Shown here: positions 7,679-16,282 of the stretch, in pieces
Layout of the letters: every line of letters begins with the position of its first letter
How positions within the stretch are numbered: the first letter of the stretch is position 1
Assembly: GCF_001577365.1 (NCBI RefSeq)
Contig: NZ_CP014513.1
Span: 620,001-684,000, forward strand
Origin: Frondihabitans sp. PAMC 28766
GTDB taxonomy: Bacteria > Actinomycetota > Actinomycetes > Actinomycetales > Microbacteriaceae
Direction: 5' to 3'
Length of the DNA: 64,000 nt
The notes under the pieces: model-generated
The model's database searches: none
Told to the model about the DNA's origin: nothing
What the model saw: only the letters and a program-made list of their open reading frames with translations
Position numbers and translations under genes: made by a program

Positions 7679-9088
7679 CTACGGGTTGATGCGAACGAAG
7701 TGGTGCGGGGCGTCCCAGATCGGACGGACGCTGACGTGGCCGCCGGGCTTCGGGGCGTCCATGATCATGCCGTTGCCGGCGTAGAAGCCGTCGTGGTCGT
7801 CGGTGTTGAAGACGACGAGGTCGCCGGGCACCGCCTCCGACTGCGGGATCGTGGTGCCCATGGCATCCTGCGACGGCACGTAGTGCGGCAGCGAGATGCC
7901 GAACTGCGCGTACACGAACATGATGAGGCCCGAGCAGTCGAACGCCGACGGGTCGGCTCCGCCGTGCACGTAAGGGGTGCCGAGATATTGCAGTGCGACG
8001 TCGAAGACCTGCGAGCGGTCGAGCGGGTCGTGCGAATAGAGCGGGTGCAGCAGGTATTGGGCGGCGGTGGGCCCGGTGTAGGTGGTGTTCGTGTCGGCCA
8101 GGCGGTTGGCGATGACCTGCTTCTCGTAGTCGACGACTGAGGTCGCGCTGTAGCCGTCGCGGGCGAGCACCTGGTTGTCGACGCCCTTGGCGACGTCGTA
8201 CGTCTGGTCGCCGATGTGCACCGTGGTCGAGCCGTCGGGGTTCGTCGAGGCGTAGGCCGCGCTCGACGAGTGGCCGAGGGCCGGCAGGATGCTGGTGGCC
8301 AGGATGCCGCAGATCACGGCCCCGATCGCACCGCGGCGCACCATCGAGCCGACCGTGCGACGGCGAGTGGGGCGGGGTGCGGTGGGCGCCCCGGCCGAAG
8401 CCTTGGGCGCGCGACGCCGCACGACCGCGCCCTGACTGCGCGAGGGGGCGACGGGCGACTCGGCGAGCGACGGCACGAACGTGACGCGGCGGCCGGTGGA
8501 CGAGGCGGGCGCCGGGATCCCGACGGCGAGGGTGCCGGCGCTGAAGGCGGGTGCCAGGGCGGTCGCGGGGCTGCTCGGCGTGGCGAGAGGCGCGATCGTC
8601 GGGGCTGGAGCGGCCGGCGCGACGACGACGGGAGCTTCGGCGGCGGGCTCGGCGGGAGCGCTGACCGCCGCGGCCGGGAGGACGGGCAGGGCCGTGGTGG
8701 GCACGGCGGCAGTAGCCGCGGCCTCGGCGCGAGCAGCCGACGCACTCATGGTGCGCACGACGGGCAGCGCTGCGGTGGGAGCCGCCGGCGAGTTCGGGGC
8801 GACGGAGTCGAGCGGGTCGCCGACCGTGCCGGCCGAGAGAGCGGCCGCAGCGGCGGCCTCGCGGGCGGCGCGCGCGGCCCGGCGGGGGCTCACGGCACTG
8901 TCGATGCGGGGCACAGAGACTCGAGCGGCAAGGGTGGACTCGGCGGGGGGCGCTCCGACCTCGGCCCGGCGACGAGCGGCCCGGCGGGGCGACTCGATCG
9001 AGGGGGCGGACTGCGTCTGACCGACGCCCTCCGCGGGGTCGGCGATACCGGACACGGAAGTGCTGAGAGTCGGGTCGGTCGAGCGCAT
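7679..9088 (-). CDS. NlpC/P60 family cell-wall hydrolase
   Basis: About 469 aa. The C-terminal NlpC/P60 domain (last about 110 residues) begins ALQYLGTPYVHGGADPSAF and has the catalytic Cys in DCSGL and the His in DDHDGFYAGNG; the third polar residue position reads MIMDAP where many members have MIHAP. This thiol peptidase fold cuts peptide stems of peptidoglycan. The first 240 residues are Ala/Pro/Ser-rich and disordered, followed by a membrane segment (GAIGAVICGILATSILPAL), so the domain is probably exposed outside on an N-terminal anchor. Start ATG 9088 was chosen because a -10 box TAGGGT sits 8 nt upstream; longer frames run into non-coding sequence. Confidence 0.85.
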   Translation of the reverse strand: MRSTDPTLSTSVSGIADPAEGVGQTQSAPSIESPRRAARRRAEVGAPPAESTLAARVSVPRIDSAVSPRRAARAAREAAAAAALSAGTVGDPLDSVAPNSPAAPTAALPVVRTMSASAARAEAAATAAVPTTALPVLPAAAVSAPAEPAAEAPVVVAPAAPAPTIAPLATPSSPATALAPAFSAGTLAVGIPAPASSTGRRVTFVPSLAESPVAPSRSQGAVVRRRAPKASAGAPTAPRPTRRRTVGSMVRRGAIGAVICGILATSILPALGHSSSAAYASTNPDGSTTVHIGDQTYDVAKGVDNQVLARDGYSATSVVDYEKQVIANRLADTNTTYTGPTAAQYLLHPLYSHDPLDRSQVFDVALQYLGTPYVHGGADPSAFDCSGLIMFVYAQFGISLPHYVPSQDAMGTTIPQSEAVPGDLVVFNTDDHDGFYAGNGMIMDAPKPGGHVSVRPIWDAPHHFVRINP

Positions 9089-9283
9089 CGCGTTCCACCC
9101 TAGGGGAGACCCCGGGTCGAAACCAAGCTTCGATGCCCGGAGGCTCGCATCCTCCTGGCGAACGATCTCCGACACGCCGGGGTGGTCTGCGGCGGCAGCG
9201 GGGCGACTCGCCGGGCGGGCCGCCGCGGCTCCGAGGCGATACGCCGGACGGCGCACCGCCCCGGCCCGGTGGCGGCGGGAAGA

Positions 9284-10012
9284 CTACGCCGACGCGACGC
9301 CCGAGCCGACGAGCTGCGGGTAGAGCGCTTCGAGCGGCTCGGCCAGCCCGGCCTTCACATCGCGGCTGATCTGGTCGGCCAGCACCTCGTACGCGCCCGC
9401 CTCCAGGCCGTCGTAGGCGTCGCGCACCACGTCGGCGGCCTCGCCCATCTCGGCATCGATGCCGCGGGTCATCGGCGTCGCGGTGTAGCCGAGGTGCAGC
9501 CCCAGCACGTGCGTGCCCTGCGGCGCGAGGTCGAGACGGAAGGAGTTCGTCGCCGACCAGAACGCCGCCTTCGTCGCCGAGTAGATCCCGCTGATACCGA
9601 TCCAGCTGAGTACCGAGTGCACGTCGACGATGGCGCCGCCGCCGTTGTGGTCGAGCACTGGCGCGAACTCCTGCACGACGCGCACGGCCCCGAAGAAGTT
9701 CGTCTCGAAGAGGGCGCGCACGGCGTCGAGGGAGTTGTCGGTGAACGAGTTCTCTTCGCGGCGCGAGATGCCGGCGTTGTTGATCAGGATGGTGGTGTCG
9801 GGCGCGGCGGTGACGGCTGCGGCCACCGACTCGGCGCTGGTGACGTCGAGGGCGAGCGGCACCACGCGGGAGTCGTCCCAGGCGCGAGGAGTGCGAGCGG
9901 TGGCGTAGACCTTCGCTGCGCCGCGGGCGAGGGCCTGGGCGACGAACTCTTCGCCGAGGCCTCCGTTCGCACCGGTGACGAGGACGACGGCGTTTTCGAG
10001 TGACGTGGGCAT
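9284..10012 (-). CDS. SDR family oxidoreductase
   Basis: 242-aa classical short-chain dehydrogenase/reductase. N-terminal cofactor motif VLVTGANGGLGEE, NNAG motif at about residue 82, catalytic Ser in VHSVLS, and YSATKAAF supplying Tyr and Lys. The residue set is complete, so the enzyme should be active with NAD(P)H. It stands alone, with about 195 bp before the NlpC gene start and 95 bp to the LysR-like gene. Substrate unknown. Confidence 0.87.
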   Translation of the reverse strand: MPTSLENAVVLVTGANGGLGEEFVAQALARGAAKVYATARTPRAWDDSRVVPLALDVTSAESVAAAVTAAPDTTILINNAGISRREENSFTDNSLDAVRALFETNFFGAVRVVQEFAPVLDHNGGGAIVDVHSVLSWIGISGIYSATKAAFWSATNSFRLDLAPQGTHVLGLHLGYTATPMTRGIDAEMGEAADVVRDAYDGLEAGAYEVLADQISRDVKAGLAEPLEALYPQLVGSGVASA

Positions 10013-10106
10013 GAGGGTCTTCTTTCGTTCGGAGTCGATCTGAGTTGTTTAGAGCAACTCAGCTCGCCACGAAAGATTCCCGATCGGGCGAGATGCCGGA
10101 TCCTGC

Positions 10107-10457
10107 CTAGCGCCCCTGACGCTTCTTGAACGGTTTGGGCTCGCCCTTGACCACGGGTGCGCGGCCCTTGCCCTTCGAGGCCTTGGCCTTGCCGCCGGCG
10201 GGCCGAGGCGGCGCAGGAGCCGGGGTGGACGGCTTGGCGAGCTCGTCACGCGCGTCGGCCAGGGCCCGTTCGCCGGTCTTCGTCAGGCGCGTCTCGACAG
10301 CCGTCGGGTCGAACAGCGCGCGACCGTAGTCGGCCTCGACGGCGGCGATCGACGAGTTGAGCTTCTGCCGCGAGATGTCGAGCCTCTGCGCCGCGCGCGG
10401 CATGTGCAGCTCTTCGGCCGCGACCACGAAGTGGCGCAGCTGGGCGACCTTCGCCAT
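10107..10457 (-). CDS. LysR-type HTH-only protein with lysine-rich tail
   Basis: 116 aa. Residues about 5-75 follow the LysR DNA-binding domain: LRHFVVAAEELHMPRAAQRL, then ISRQKLNSSIAAVEADYG, ALFDPTAVETRLTKTGERAL. No effector-binding domain follows; instead there is a Pro/Ala linker and a strongly basic tail (KAKASKGKGRAP, KPFKKRQGR). That layout resembles a nucleoid-associated or accessory DNA-binding protein more than a ligand-responsive LysR regulator. Start ATG 10457 gives the normal helix 1; it is divergent from the YjbR gene (103-bp gap). The stop is clean, so this is not obviously a truncation. Function is inferred only. Confidence 0.7.
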   Translation of the reverse strand: MAKVAQLRHFVVAAEELHMPRAAQRLDISRQKLNSSIAAVEADYGRALFDPTAVETRLTKTGERALADARDELAKPSTPAPAPPRPAGGKAKASKGKGRAPVVKGEPKPFKKRQGR

Positions 10458-10560
10458 GGCGCACCGCCGTTCTCGTGAGGTCGTGCCGACCGCGAACACG
10501 GCCGCCGCAATGCTAACCGGCCCATCGACGCGGCGCGGCCGGTGCGGCAGGATCGAGGGC

Positions 10561-10908
10561 ATGGAGCAGGATGCAGCGCTCGACTTCTGCACGAACCGGC
10601 CGGCCGCCGAGCTGAAGCACCCGTTCGGGTTCGAGACCGCCGTCTTCACGGTGCGCGGCAAGGTCTTCGCCATCGTGCCCCTCGACTCCGACCAGGCGTC
10701 GATCACTCTCAAGTGCAGCCCGCCCGACGCCGAGGAGCTGGTGCGCGAGCACGACGCCGTCACGCCGGGATACCACATGAACAAGCGGCACTGGATCACG
10801 GTCGAGCTCGACGGCTCGCTGCCCGAAGGCCTCGAGGCCGACCTGATCGACGAGTCGTACCGGCTCGTGATCGCCACGCTCCCGAAGGCGCAGCGGCCGG
10901 TGGCCTGA
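10561..10908 (+). CDS. MmcQ/YjbR family protein
   Basis: 115-aa single-domain protein of the MmcQ/YjbR family, a CyaY-like fold often annotated as DNA-binding. Matching blocks: AELKHPFGFETAVFTVRGKVFA, ITLKCSPPDAEELV, GYHMNKRHWITVELDG and LIDESYRLV. The ATG has GAGGG close upstream. Family members are usually 110-120 aa, so it is full length. The true biochemical role of the family is not established. Confidence 0.85.
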   Translation: MEQDAALDFCTNRPAAELKHPFGFETAVFTVRGKVFAIVPLDSDQASITLKCSPPDAEELVREHDAVTPGYHMNKRHWITVELDGSLPEGLEADLIDESYRLVIATLPKAQRPVA

Positions 10909-10922
10909 GCGCGAGGCCCCCG

Positions 10923-11788
10923 CTAGTTCGCGCTGCCGGACGGGTTCGCCTTGCGGCTGCCGTCGGTGGCCGGGCGGCCGCCGGTCTGGATGGGCACGCC
11001 GTCGACGGCGGCGCCGAACTCGGGGTGTACTTCGCGTTGTGGCGGAAGGTGTCGACGAACTTCTGCAGGCGCGGGTCGGTCGGGCTCGAGACCTGCAACT
11101 GGTAGCCCCAGGACGAGATCACGACCTTCGAGGGCAGGGTGTTGGAGGCCCACGGGGTGAGGTCGATGTAGCGGTTCGCCTGATCGGTGACGCCCTGCTC
11201 GCTCTCGGGGATCATGGTCTGCTTGCCGACGAATGCCGTGAGCTTCTTGACGTCGGCCTTCGAGAGATCGGGGTCGTAGGTGATCCAGACCGCGCCGTGC
11301 TCGAGATTGTGCACCGCACGTTCGGTCGGCACGGGCTTCGTGTAGACGCCGGCGTTCATCCAGATCGCGTTGTGCGGGCCGCCGACCGGGGGCGTGATCG
11401 AGTAGGTGACCGGGCCGGTGACATGGTCGTGCTCGAGGGCGCCGACGTGTGCCGAGCCGTCGCCGGGCCAGCCGTCGGTGTCGTAGGCGGTCACTCCCGA
11501 GATTCCCGAGGTGTTGGCGACCTTGGTCACGGTCGCCTGCTTCGTGACCGTGCTGCTCTCGGGGCCGGCAGGGATGATCTGCTGCGAGGTGGCCGACGGC
11601 TTGTTCTTGACGTAGCCGCCGCCGAAGCGACCGTTGTAGCCGAGGAAGATGAAGACGATGATCACCGCCGTGACGACGGCACCCGCAATGATGAAGATGA
11701 GACGACGACGCTGCGTCGCCTCCTCCTGCTTGCGAAAGGCCTCGACCTTGGCGCGGCGACGAGCCGCCTGCTCTGCTTTGGAAACCAC
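10923..11788 (-). CDS. DUF3105 membrane-anchored protein (apparent -1 frameshift near its 3' end)
   Basis: Membrane-anchored protein: basic N-terminus, one transmembrane helix (LIFIIAGAVVTAVIIVFIFL), then an extracytoplasmic DUF3105 domain with GGPHNAIWMNAGVY, NLEHGAVWITY and FRHNAKYTP. From GTG 11788 the frame is lost at a GGGG run (11022-11025). One added base restores EFGAAVDGVPIQTGG and a stop at 10923 (288 aa in total); without it a 44-residue Arg-rich tail is read to 10796 through the YjbR gene. A missing base in the homopolymer is the simplest explanation. A leaderless -10 (TATGGT, 11800-11795) lies 6 nt before the GTG. Function of DUF3105 is unknown. Confidence 0.8.
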
Positions 11789-11866
11789 CTGGCGACCATA
11801 ATGGTTGCCCCTGAAAGTATTCGGGAGGCGCGCAGAGGCGGTGCCGCCGCCCGGGCGCTTCGGCGC

Positions 11867-12427
11867 TCAGTCGCGCAGCAAGGCGGCGACCGCGTCGACG
11901 ACGACCTGGCGCCGATGCGCGTCGTCGTGAGCCTCGGTCAGCACGTCGAGCTCGGGCTCGGCGGTGTGCCACGTGCCGCTGAGCTGCAGGATCAGCGTCA
12001 GCAGGTCGATCGCCGCGAACCGGTTCGTGAGCTGCCCTCGATCCTGCGCCTCTCGGATCCTGTCAGCCTTCTCGGTCATGCTCGCGGGGATCAGCCCGGC
12101 ACTCGCCGTTCGCTCGAGGCGGTGCCAGCTGGCGATGCGCTGCACGGTGGGATGCGCGACGTAGCCGTCGAAGAGTCGGCCGGCGTATTCGGGCAGGTCG
12201 TCGACGGTGATCGGGATGTCGCTCATGGTGCGGGCGACGATCCGGTCGAAGACGGCGTCGAACAGCTCGTCTTTGCCGCTGAAGTAGGTGTAGACGAGCC
12301 CAGCGCTGCATTGGGCGGCGGTCGCGATGCGATCCATGCGGGCGCCGGCGATGCCGTACCGGGCGAATTCGACAGTCGCGGCCTCGATGAGCTGGCGCTT
12401 CTTCGCCTCGGGGTCGCGGGTTCTCAT
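11867..12427 (-). CDS. TetR-family transcriptional repressor
   Basis: 186-aa TetR regulator. The N-terminal HTH (residues about 10-55) reads LIEAATVEFARYGIAGARMDRIA, then GLVYTYFSGKDELFDAVF. The C-terminal ligand domain is helical. It is divergent from the SDR gene at 12529 and the shared gap holds two dyads, so it very likely represses that SDR and itself. The ATG is preceded 6 nt upstream by a TAGAAT -10 box, a leaderless start. Confidence 0.9.
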   Translation of the reverse strand: MRTRDPEAKKRQLIEAATVEFARYGIAGARMDRIATAAQCSAGLVYTYFSGKDELFDAVFDRIVARTMSDIPITVDDLPEYAGRLFDGYVAHPTVQRIASWHRLERTASAGLIPASMTEKADRIREAQDRGQLTNRFAAIDLLTLILQLSGTWHTAEPELDVLTEAHDDAHRRQVVVDAVAALLRD

Positions 12428-12433
12428 GCGCTG

Positions 12434-12515
12434 ATTCTACGTGCCGCTCTTTGTTGAATGAACGTTCAGTTGACAGTCTCCCGCCGGAAGCGGTATTACT
12501 GAATGAGTATTCATT
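12434..12515. promoter_or_regulatory. Divergent promoters with two TetR-type dyads
   Basis: Dyad 1 TGAACGTTCA (12459-12468) abuts the -35 box TTGACA (12470-12475) of the SDR promoter, whose -10 is TATTAC (12494-12499, spacing 18). Dyad 2 AATGAGTATTCATT (12502-12515) covers the expected start point. Both share AATGA-N-TTCA. On the minus strand TAGAAT (12439-12434) is the tetR -10. One repressor could shut both promoters. Confidence 0.7.
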
Positions 12516-12528
12516 TAGGAGAGAACCC

Positions 12529-13419
12529 ATGACCTCAGGATCCGACACCGTCTTCTTCGTCACCGGCTCGAGCCGGGGGTTGGGGCGCTCGATCGCCCGC
12601 GCGGTCATCGCCGCCGGCCACCGGCTGGTCGCCACCGCGCGCGACCCGCACTCGCTCGACGACCTCGTCGCCGCCGCCCCCGACCCGGCTCGCGTGTTGA
12701 CGCTGCCGCTCGACGTCGCCTCCCCCTCGGCCGTCACGGATGCCGTCGATGCGGCGCTCGCACACTTCGGCCGAATCGACGTGCTGGTGAACAACGCCGG
12801 CTACGCCGACCTCGGCAGCGTCGAGGACACGACGCTCGAGTCGTTCCGGCGGCAGATCGACACGAACCTCTTCGGCGTGATCGCGCTGACGAAAGCCGTG
12901 CTGCCGTCGATGCACGCGCAGGGCTCGGGTCGCATCATCCAGATCTCGTCGGTCGGCGGTCGCGCGTCCACCCCGGGCCTCAGCGCCTACCAGGCGGCCA
13001 AATGGGGCGTCGGCGGGTTCACCGAGGTGCTGGCGAAGGAGATCGCGCCCCTCGGGCTGTTCGCCACGGCGATCGAGCCCGGCGGCATGCGCACCGACTG
13101 GGCCGGATCGTCGATGACGCTCGCGCCCGTCAGCCCCGGCTACGAGCCGACCGTCGGCGCGATGGGCGCGATGCACACGGGTGACTCGATCGGCGCCAGC
13201 GACCCCGACAAGGTGGCGCAGCTCGTGCTGACGGTGGCCGCCCTCGACGCGCCGCCGGCCCGGCTGCTCGCCGGCAGCGACGCGGTCACCGTCGCCGGGT
13301 GGGTCGGGTCGACGCTAGCGTCACGAGATGCCGAGTGGAGCGAGCTCAGCGCATCGACCAACGCCGACGATGCGACGCCCGAGCAGCTCGACCCGCTCGG
13401 GGTGGGGTCGGCGGGCTGA
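12529..13419 (+). CDS. SDR family oxidoreductase (TetR-controlled)
   Basis: 296-aa short-chain dehydrogenase. TGSSRGLGRSIAR cofactor loop at the N-terminus, VLVNNAGYADLGSVED, catalytic Ser in QISSVGG, and YQAAKWGV giving Tyr-x3-Lys. The C-terminal extension (about 45 residues) follows the pattern of SDRs of the DHRS-like 'classical' type with a longer substrate loop. Start ATG 12529 has AGGAGA 7 nt upstream; an earlier in-frame start would overlap the operators. Divergent from and probably repressed by the TetR protein, so the substrate or a related electrophile may be its inducer (inference). Confidence 0.88.
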   Translation: MTSGSDTVFFVTGSSRGLGRSIARAVIAAGHRLVATARDPHSLDDLVAAAPDPARVLTLPLDVASPSAVTDAVDAALAHFGRIDVLVNNAGYADLGSVEDTTLESFRRQIDTNLFGVIALTKAVLPSMHAQGSGRIIQISSVGGRASTPGLSAYQAAKWGVGGFTEVLAKEIAPLGLFATAIEPGGMRTDWAGSSMTLAPVSPGYEPTVGAMGAMHTGDSIGASDPDKVAQLVLTVAALDAPPARLLAGSDAVTVAGWVGSTLASRDAEWSELSASTNADDATPEQLDPLGVGSAG

Positions 13420-13522
13420 GGCGACCTCCTCGCATCCTGCAACCGTCGCGTCCTGTGGCCATTGCGTCCTGCACGATGCGGCTCGGCGGACGCGCAGGGC
13501 CCACCGCGAATAGCCTCCGACT

Positions 13523-14119
13523 GTGACCATGACGCCCGACACTGCCGCCCGCCACGAGCTCCGACCGGGTGAGCGCCTGCTGTGGTCGGGTCGGGGCGAC
13601 CCTCGCGTCGTCTTCTCGAAGTCGGACGCGTTCATCGTGCCGTTCAGCCTGCTCTGGGGCGGTTTCGCGATCTTCTGGGAGTCGCAGGTATTACTGGAGG
13701 GCGGACCTTCATTCCTCCCGCTCTTCGGCGGAGTGTTCTGCGTGATCGGCCTCTACCTGATCGTCGGGCGCTTCTTCGTCAAAGCCCACCGGAAGCGCAC
13801 GACGACCTACGCCGTGACCGATCGTCGAGCGTTCACCGTCTCGGGGCGAACCACAGTCGACACGAGCGTGAAGAGCGTCGACCGGACCACCACCCGGTCG
13901 AGGGATCGATCGCATGTCACCGTCGTGTGGAACAGCTCGGCGTGGGGCGGGTACTTCGGCGGCGGGCTGTTCGGCGGAGGCATGTTCGGTGGGCGACGTG
14001 GCGGGTGGCCGCCCAACTCCGGGCTGGACCTCTTCAGCAGCCAGCGGGTGATGGGCTTCTTCGACGTGAGCGACGGCGCTGCGCTGATCGCGGCCCTGGA
14101 TCAGGCCGGCGACCGCTGA
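13523..14119 (+). CDS. PH-like domain membrane protein
   Basis: 198-aa protein with two transmembrane helices (SLLWGGFAIFWESQVLL and LFGGVFCVIGLYLIVGRFF, residues about 38-85) and a following bacterial PH-like segment (TTYAVTDRRAFTVSG). A glycine/phenylalanine-rich loop (GGYFGGGLFGGGMFGG) interrupts the C-terminal part. The ending VMGFFDVSDGAALIAALDQA is typical of proteins with a YdbS/PH-type fold. GTG 13523 is 6 nt after a TAGCCT -10 box; ATG 13529 is the alternative. No functional partner nearby. Confidence 0.65.
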   Translation: MTMTPDTAARHELRPGERLLWSGRGDPRVVFSKSDAFIVPFSLLWGGFAIFWESQVLLEGGPSFLPLFGGVFCVIGLYLIVGRFFVKAHRKRTTTYAVTDRRAFTVSGRTTVDTSVKSVDRTTTRSRDRSHVTVVWNSSAWGGYFGGGLFGGGMFGGRRGGWPPNSGLDLFSSQRVMGFFDVSDGAALIAALDQAGDR

Positions 14120-14245
14120 CGATTGTGCGGTCGGGGCGCGACGCGACGTGCCCGCATCCTGCAGCCGTCGCATCGTGCCGACGCCACCGCTGGTCGAGAC
14201 CCGCACGAAACACCCCGGTCACATTTTGTTGACAGACTCTCGGCC

Positions 14246-15139
14246 ATGGCGATCATCCTCGGCGACATCCAGTACGGCAAAGCAGAGTCGCGGCTCGTGC
14301 GCATCACCCGCGATTCCCCGCGGCACGAGATCCGCGACCTCAACGTGACGACGGCCCTACGCGGCCCGTTCGAGAACGCCTACCTCGAGGGCGACCAGTC
14401 GAACGTGCTGCCGACCGACACGCAGAAGAACACCGCGTACGCGTTCGCCAAGACGAAGGGCGTCACGTCGCCCGAGGCGTTCGGGCTCGAACTGGCCCGA
14501 CACTTCGTGCACGACGTCGAGCCCGTCACCGGCGCCCGCATCGAGGTCGAGGAGTACGCCTGGGAGCGCGCGATCGTCGACGGGGCCGAGCACGACCACA
14601 CCTGGCTCCGCACGGGGCAGGAGGTGCGCACAGCCGCCGTCACCGTCGACGAGACCGGCGAGTACGTCATCGGCGGGTTGAAAGACCTGACGCTGCTCAA
14701 GAGCACAGGATCCGAGTTCACCGGCTTCTTGAAGGACGAGTACACGACCCTGCCCGAGGAGACGGACAGGATCATGGCGACGGCGCTTCAGGCGCAGTGG
14801 CGGTTCAGCACCGTGGACGTCGACTTCGAGGCGGTCTACCCGGCAGTCGAAGCCCTGATGGTGAAGCACTTCGCGACCCTGCACTCGCTCGCCCTGCAGC
14901 AGACGCTCTTCCACATGGGGAAGGCCGTGCTCGAAGAGTTCGACTTCATCGCCGAGGTGCGGCTGAAGGCCCCGAACAAGCACCACTTCACCTACGACAT
15001 CGGGCGTTTCGGCATCGAGAACAAGCAGGAGGTCTTCTGGGCGGCCGACCGGCCGTACGGGCTGATCGAAGCGGCGGTGACACGCGACGACGCGCCGGCG
15101 GCGCACTCGGCGTGGCGCGCATCGGCGGGGCTGGCGTGA
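14246..15139 (+). CDS. pucL: Urate oxidase (factor-independent urate hydroxylase)
   Basis: 297-aa cofactor-free uricase, converting urate and O2 to 5-hydroxyisourate and H2O2. The N-terminal T-fold has YGKAESRLVRI, with the active-site Lys, and LPTDTQKNTAYAFAK, with the Thr that completes the diad. The second T-fold ends in APNKHHFTYDIGRFGIENKQ, the C-terminal signature with the His. Length is normal (about 300 aa). ATG 14246 begins MAIILGDIQYGK; upstream codons are non-homologous. It overlaps the downstream deaminase by GTGA. Direct continuation of the pathway is encoded by uraH and uraD on the opposite strand just beyond. Confidence 0.95.
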   Translation: MAIILGDIQYGKAESRLVRITRDSPRHEIRDLNVTTALRGPFENAYLEGDQSNVLPTDTQKNTAYAFAKTKGVTSPEAFGLELARHFVHDVEPVTGARIEVEEYAWERAIVDGAEHDHTWLRTGQEVRTAAVTVDETGEYVIGGLKDLTLLKSTGSEFTGFLKDEYTTLPEETDRIMATALQAQWRFSTVDVDFEAVYPAVEALMVKHFATLHSLALQQTLFHMGKAVLEEFDFIAEVRLKAPNKHHFTYDIGRFGIENKQEVFWAADRPYGLIEAAVTRDDAPAAHSAWRASAGLA

Positions 15140-15726
15140 GCGGGGCGGGTGGCTCCGTGTCGCCTGACGTCTCCGGGCTTTCTGGCTCCTCCGTACCTTC
15201 TGACGGCTCCGTGTCTCCTGGCGCCTCCGTCTCGCCTGACGCCTCCGTGCCCTCCGACGTCGACGCGACCTGGCTCGCCCGGGCCATCGACCTCGCGACG
15301 GCCAATGTCGGCGACGGCGGCGGCCCGTTCGGCGCGCTCATCGTCGGCGCCGACGGCGACCTCATCGCCGAGGGCCAGAACCGCGTGACCCGCGACCTCG
15401 ACCCGACCGCGCACGCCGAAGTCGTCGCGATCCGGGCCGCCTGCCAGGCCGTCGGCTCGTTCTCGCTCGCCGGCGCGACCCTCTACACGTCGTGCGAGCC
15501 CTGCCCGCTCTGCCTCGCAGCCGCACTCTGGTCGCGGGTCGACCGGGTGGTCTTCGCCGCCGACCGATACGACGCCGCGCGCGGGGGCTTCGACGACCTC
15601 GAGTTCTACGAGCTCTTCGCCCGCGACCGATCGACGTGGAGCGTCAGCGTCGAGTCCGCCCGGCCCGCCGACGCCTCCCTGCCGTTCGACACCTGGCTCG
15701 CTGCCGAGGCGCGCACCGACTACTGA
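15136..15726 (+). CDS. Guanine deaminase-type nucleoside/base deaminase
   Basis: 196-aa zinc deaminase of the cytidine/dCMP deaminase superfamily. Zinc motifs HAEVVAI and SCEPCPLC are intact. GGGPFGALIVGADG, LAGATLYTS and the tail GGFDDLEFYELFAR match bacterial guanine deaminases (GuaD type), which make xanthine and feed XDH and uricase. GTG 15136 overlaps the uricase stop by 4 bp. The first about 36 residues are an odd Ser/Pro/Val-rich stretch (SVSPDVSGLSG, SVSPGASVSPDASVPSD) coded by degenerate 18-21 bp tandem repeats and absent from the family, whose domain begins at WLARAIDLA. Guanine is the likely substrate from context and sequence. Confidence 0.85.
   Translation: MSGAGGSVSPDVSGLSGSSVPSDGSVSPGASVSPDASVPSDVDATWLARAIDLATANVGDGGGPFGALIVGADGDLIAEGQNRVTRDLDPTAHAEVVAIRAACQAVGSFSLAGATLYTSCEPCPLCLAAALWSRVDRVVFAADRYDAARGGFDDLEFYELFARDRSTWSVSVESARPADASLPFDTWLAAEARTDY
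15150..15262 (+). repeat. Degenerate tandem repeat coding a Ser/Pro-rich N-terminus
   Basis: The 5' part of the deaminase gene repeats a unit around CTCCGTGTCTCCTGACG about five to six times with changes, encoding SVSPD-like units. It lies before the conserved domain and probably grew by slippage. Confidence 0.6.
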
Positions 15727-15764
15727 GCCGCCGAGCCCGCTCCCCGCGCCCCCCCTCTCTCTTT

Positions 15765-15847
15765 CTCCTCTCAATTGCGAGGAGATTCTGCTGCGGCGGA
15801 GGGTTTTCGGGCTTGGCGCTGTCGCGCGGAGACGGTTTCTCCTCGAT
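15765..15847. repeat. Intergenic palindromic element, family C, copy 1
   Basis: Left end CTCCTCTCAATTGCGAGGAG (15765-15784) followed by ATT, right end TCTCCTCGAT (15838-15847), about 50 bp between. GCGAGGAGA on the left pairs with TCTCCTCG on the right. A second copy in inverted orientation is at 51170-51251 with the same 23-bp left end. Both copies lie between convergent genes. The rest of the 15727-15945 gap shows nothing else. Confidence 0.7.
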
Positions 15848-15945
15848 CCTTTACGGCCGAAGTGTCGTCGGCCGGCTGCGCCGCCGCAGCGGCGGGCCAC
15901 GCGCAGCGGAGCCACGGGCGCGCGGAGGTCACCCGCCGCAGCGGG

Positions 15946-16269
15946 TCAGCTGCCGCGGTACGTGCTGTACGCGAAGGGGCTGAGGAGCAGCGGCACGTGA
16001 TAATGCGACTCGTCGGTGACGGCGAAGTCGAGCGTGACCTGCGGGTAGAAGGTCGGCGTGCCGCTGGCCGCGAAGTAGGGCTCCGTCGCGAAGACCAGGC
16101 GGTAGGGGCCGGGCGCGAGCAGGTCGGGGCCGAGAGTGGCGACGCGGCCGTCTGCGTCGGTGACACCGGCGGCTATGCGGTGACCGGTGGCATCCTGCAG
16201 CTCGACGGCAACCCTGGCGGCAGGGCGGCCGACGCTCGAGTCGAGCACGTGCGTCGTGACGTGGCTCAC
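15946..16269 (-). CDS. uraH: 5-hydroxyisourate hydrolase
   Basis: 107-aa transthyretin-like enzyme that hydrolyses 5-hydroxyisourate to OHCU, the second step of urate breakdown. Diagnostic parts: THVLDSSVGRPAA at the N-terminus (active-site His), PYRLVF in the middle, HYHVPLLLSP and the C-terminal tetrapeptide YRGS that separates true HIU hydrolases from transthyretin. Full length. Encoded 14 bp downstream of uraD on the same strand, so the two form an operon; its promoter must lie upstream of uraD. Confidence 0.95.
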   Translation of the reverse strand: MSHVTTHVLDSSVGRPAARVAVELQDATGHRIAAGVTDADGRVATLGPDLLAPGPYRLVFATEPYFAASGTPTFYPQVTLDFAVTDESHYHVPLLLSPFAYSTYRGS

Positions 16270-16282
16270 CGCAGCGCCTGTC

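Noticed and set aside
10796..10922. Arg-rich extension of the DUF3105 protein
   Set aside because: It appears only after the GGGG frame break and runs into the YjbR gene on the other strand; the corrected frame ends at 10923.
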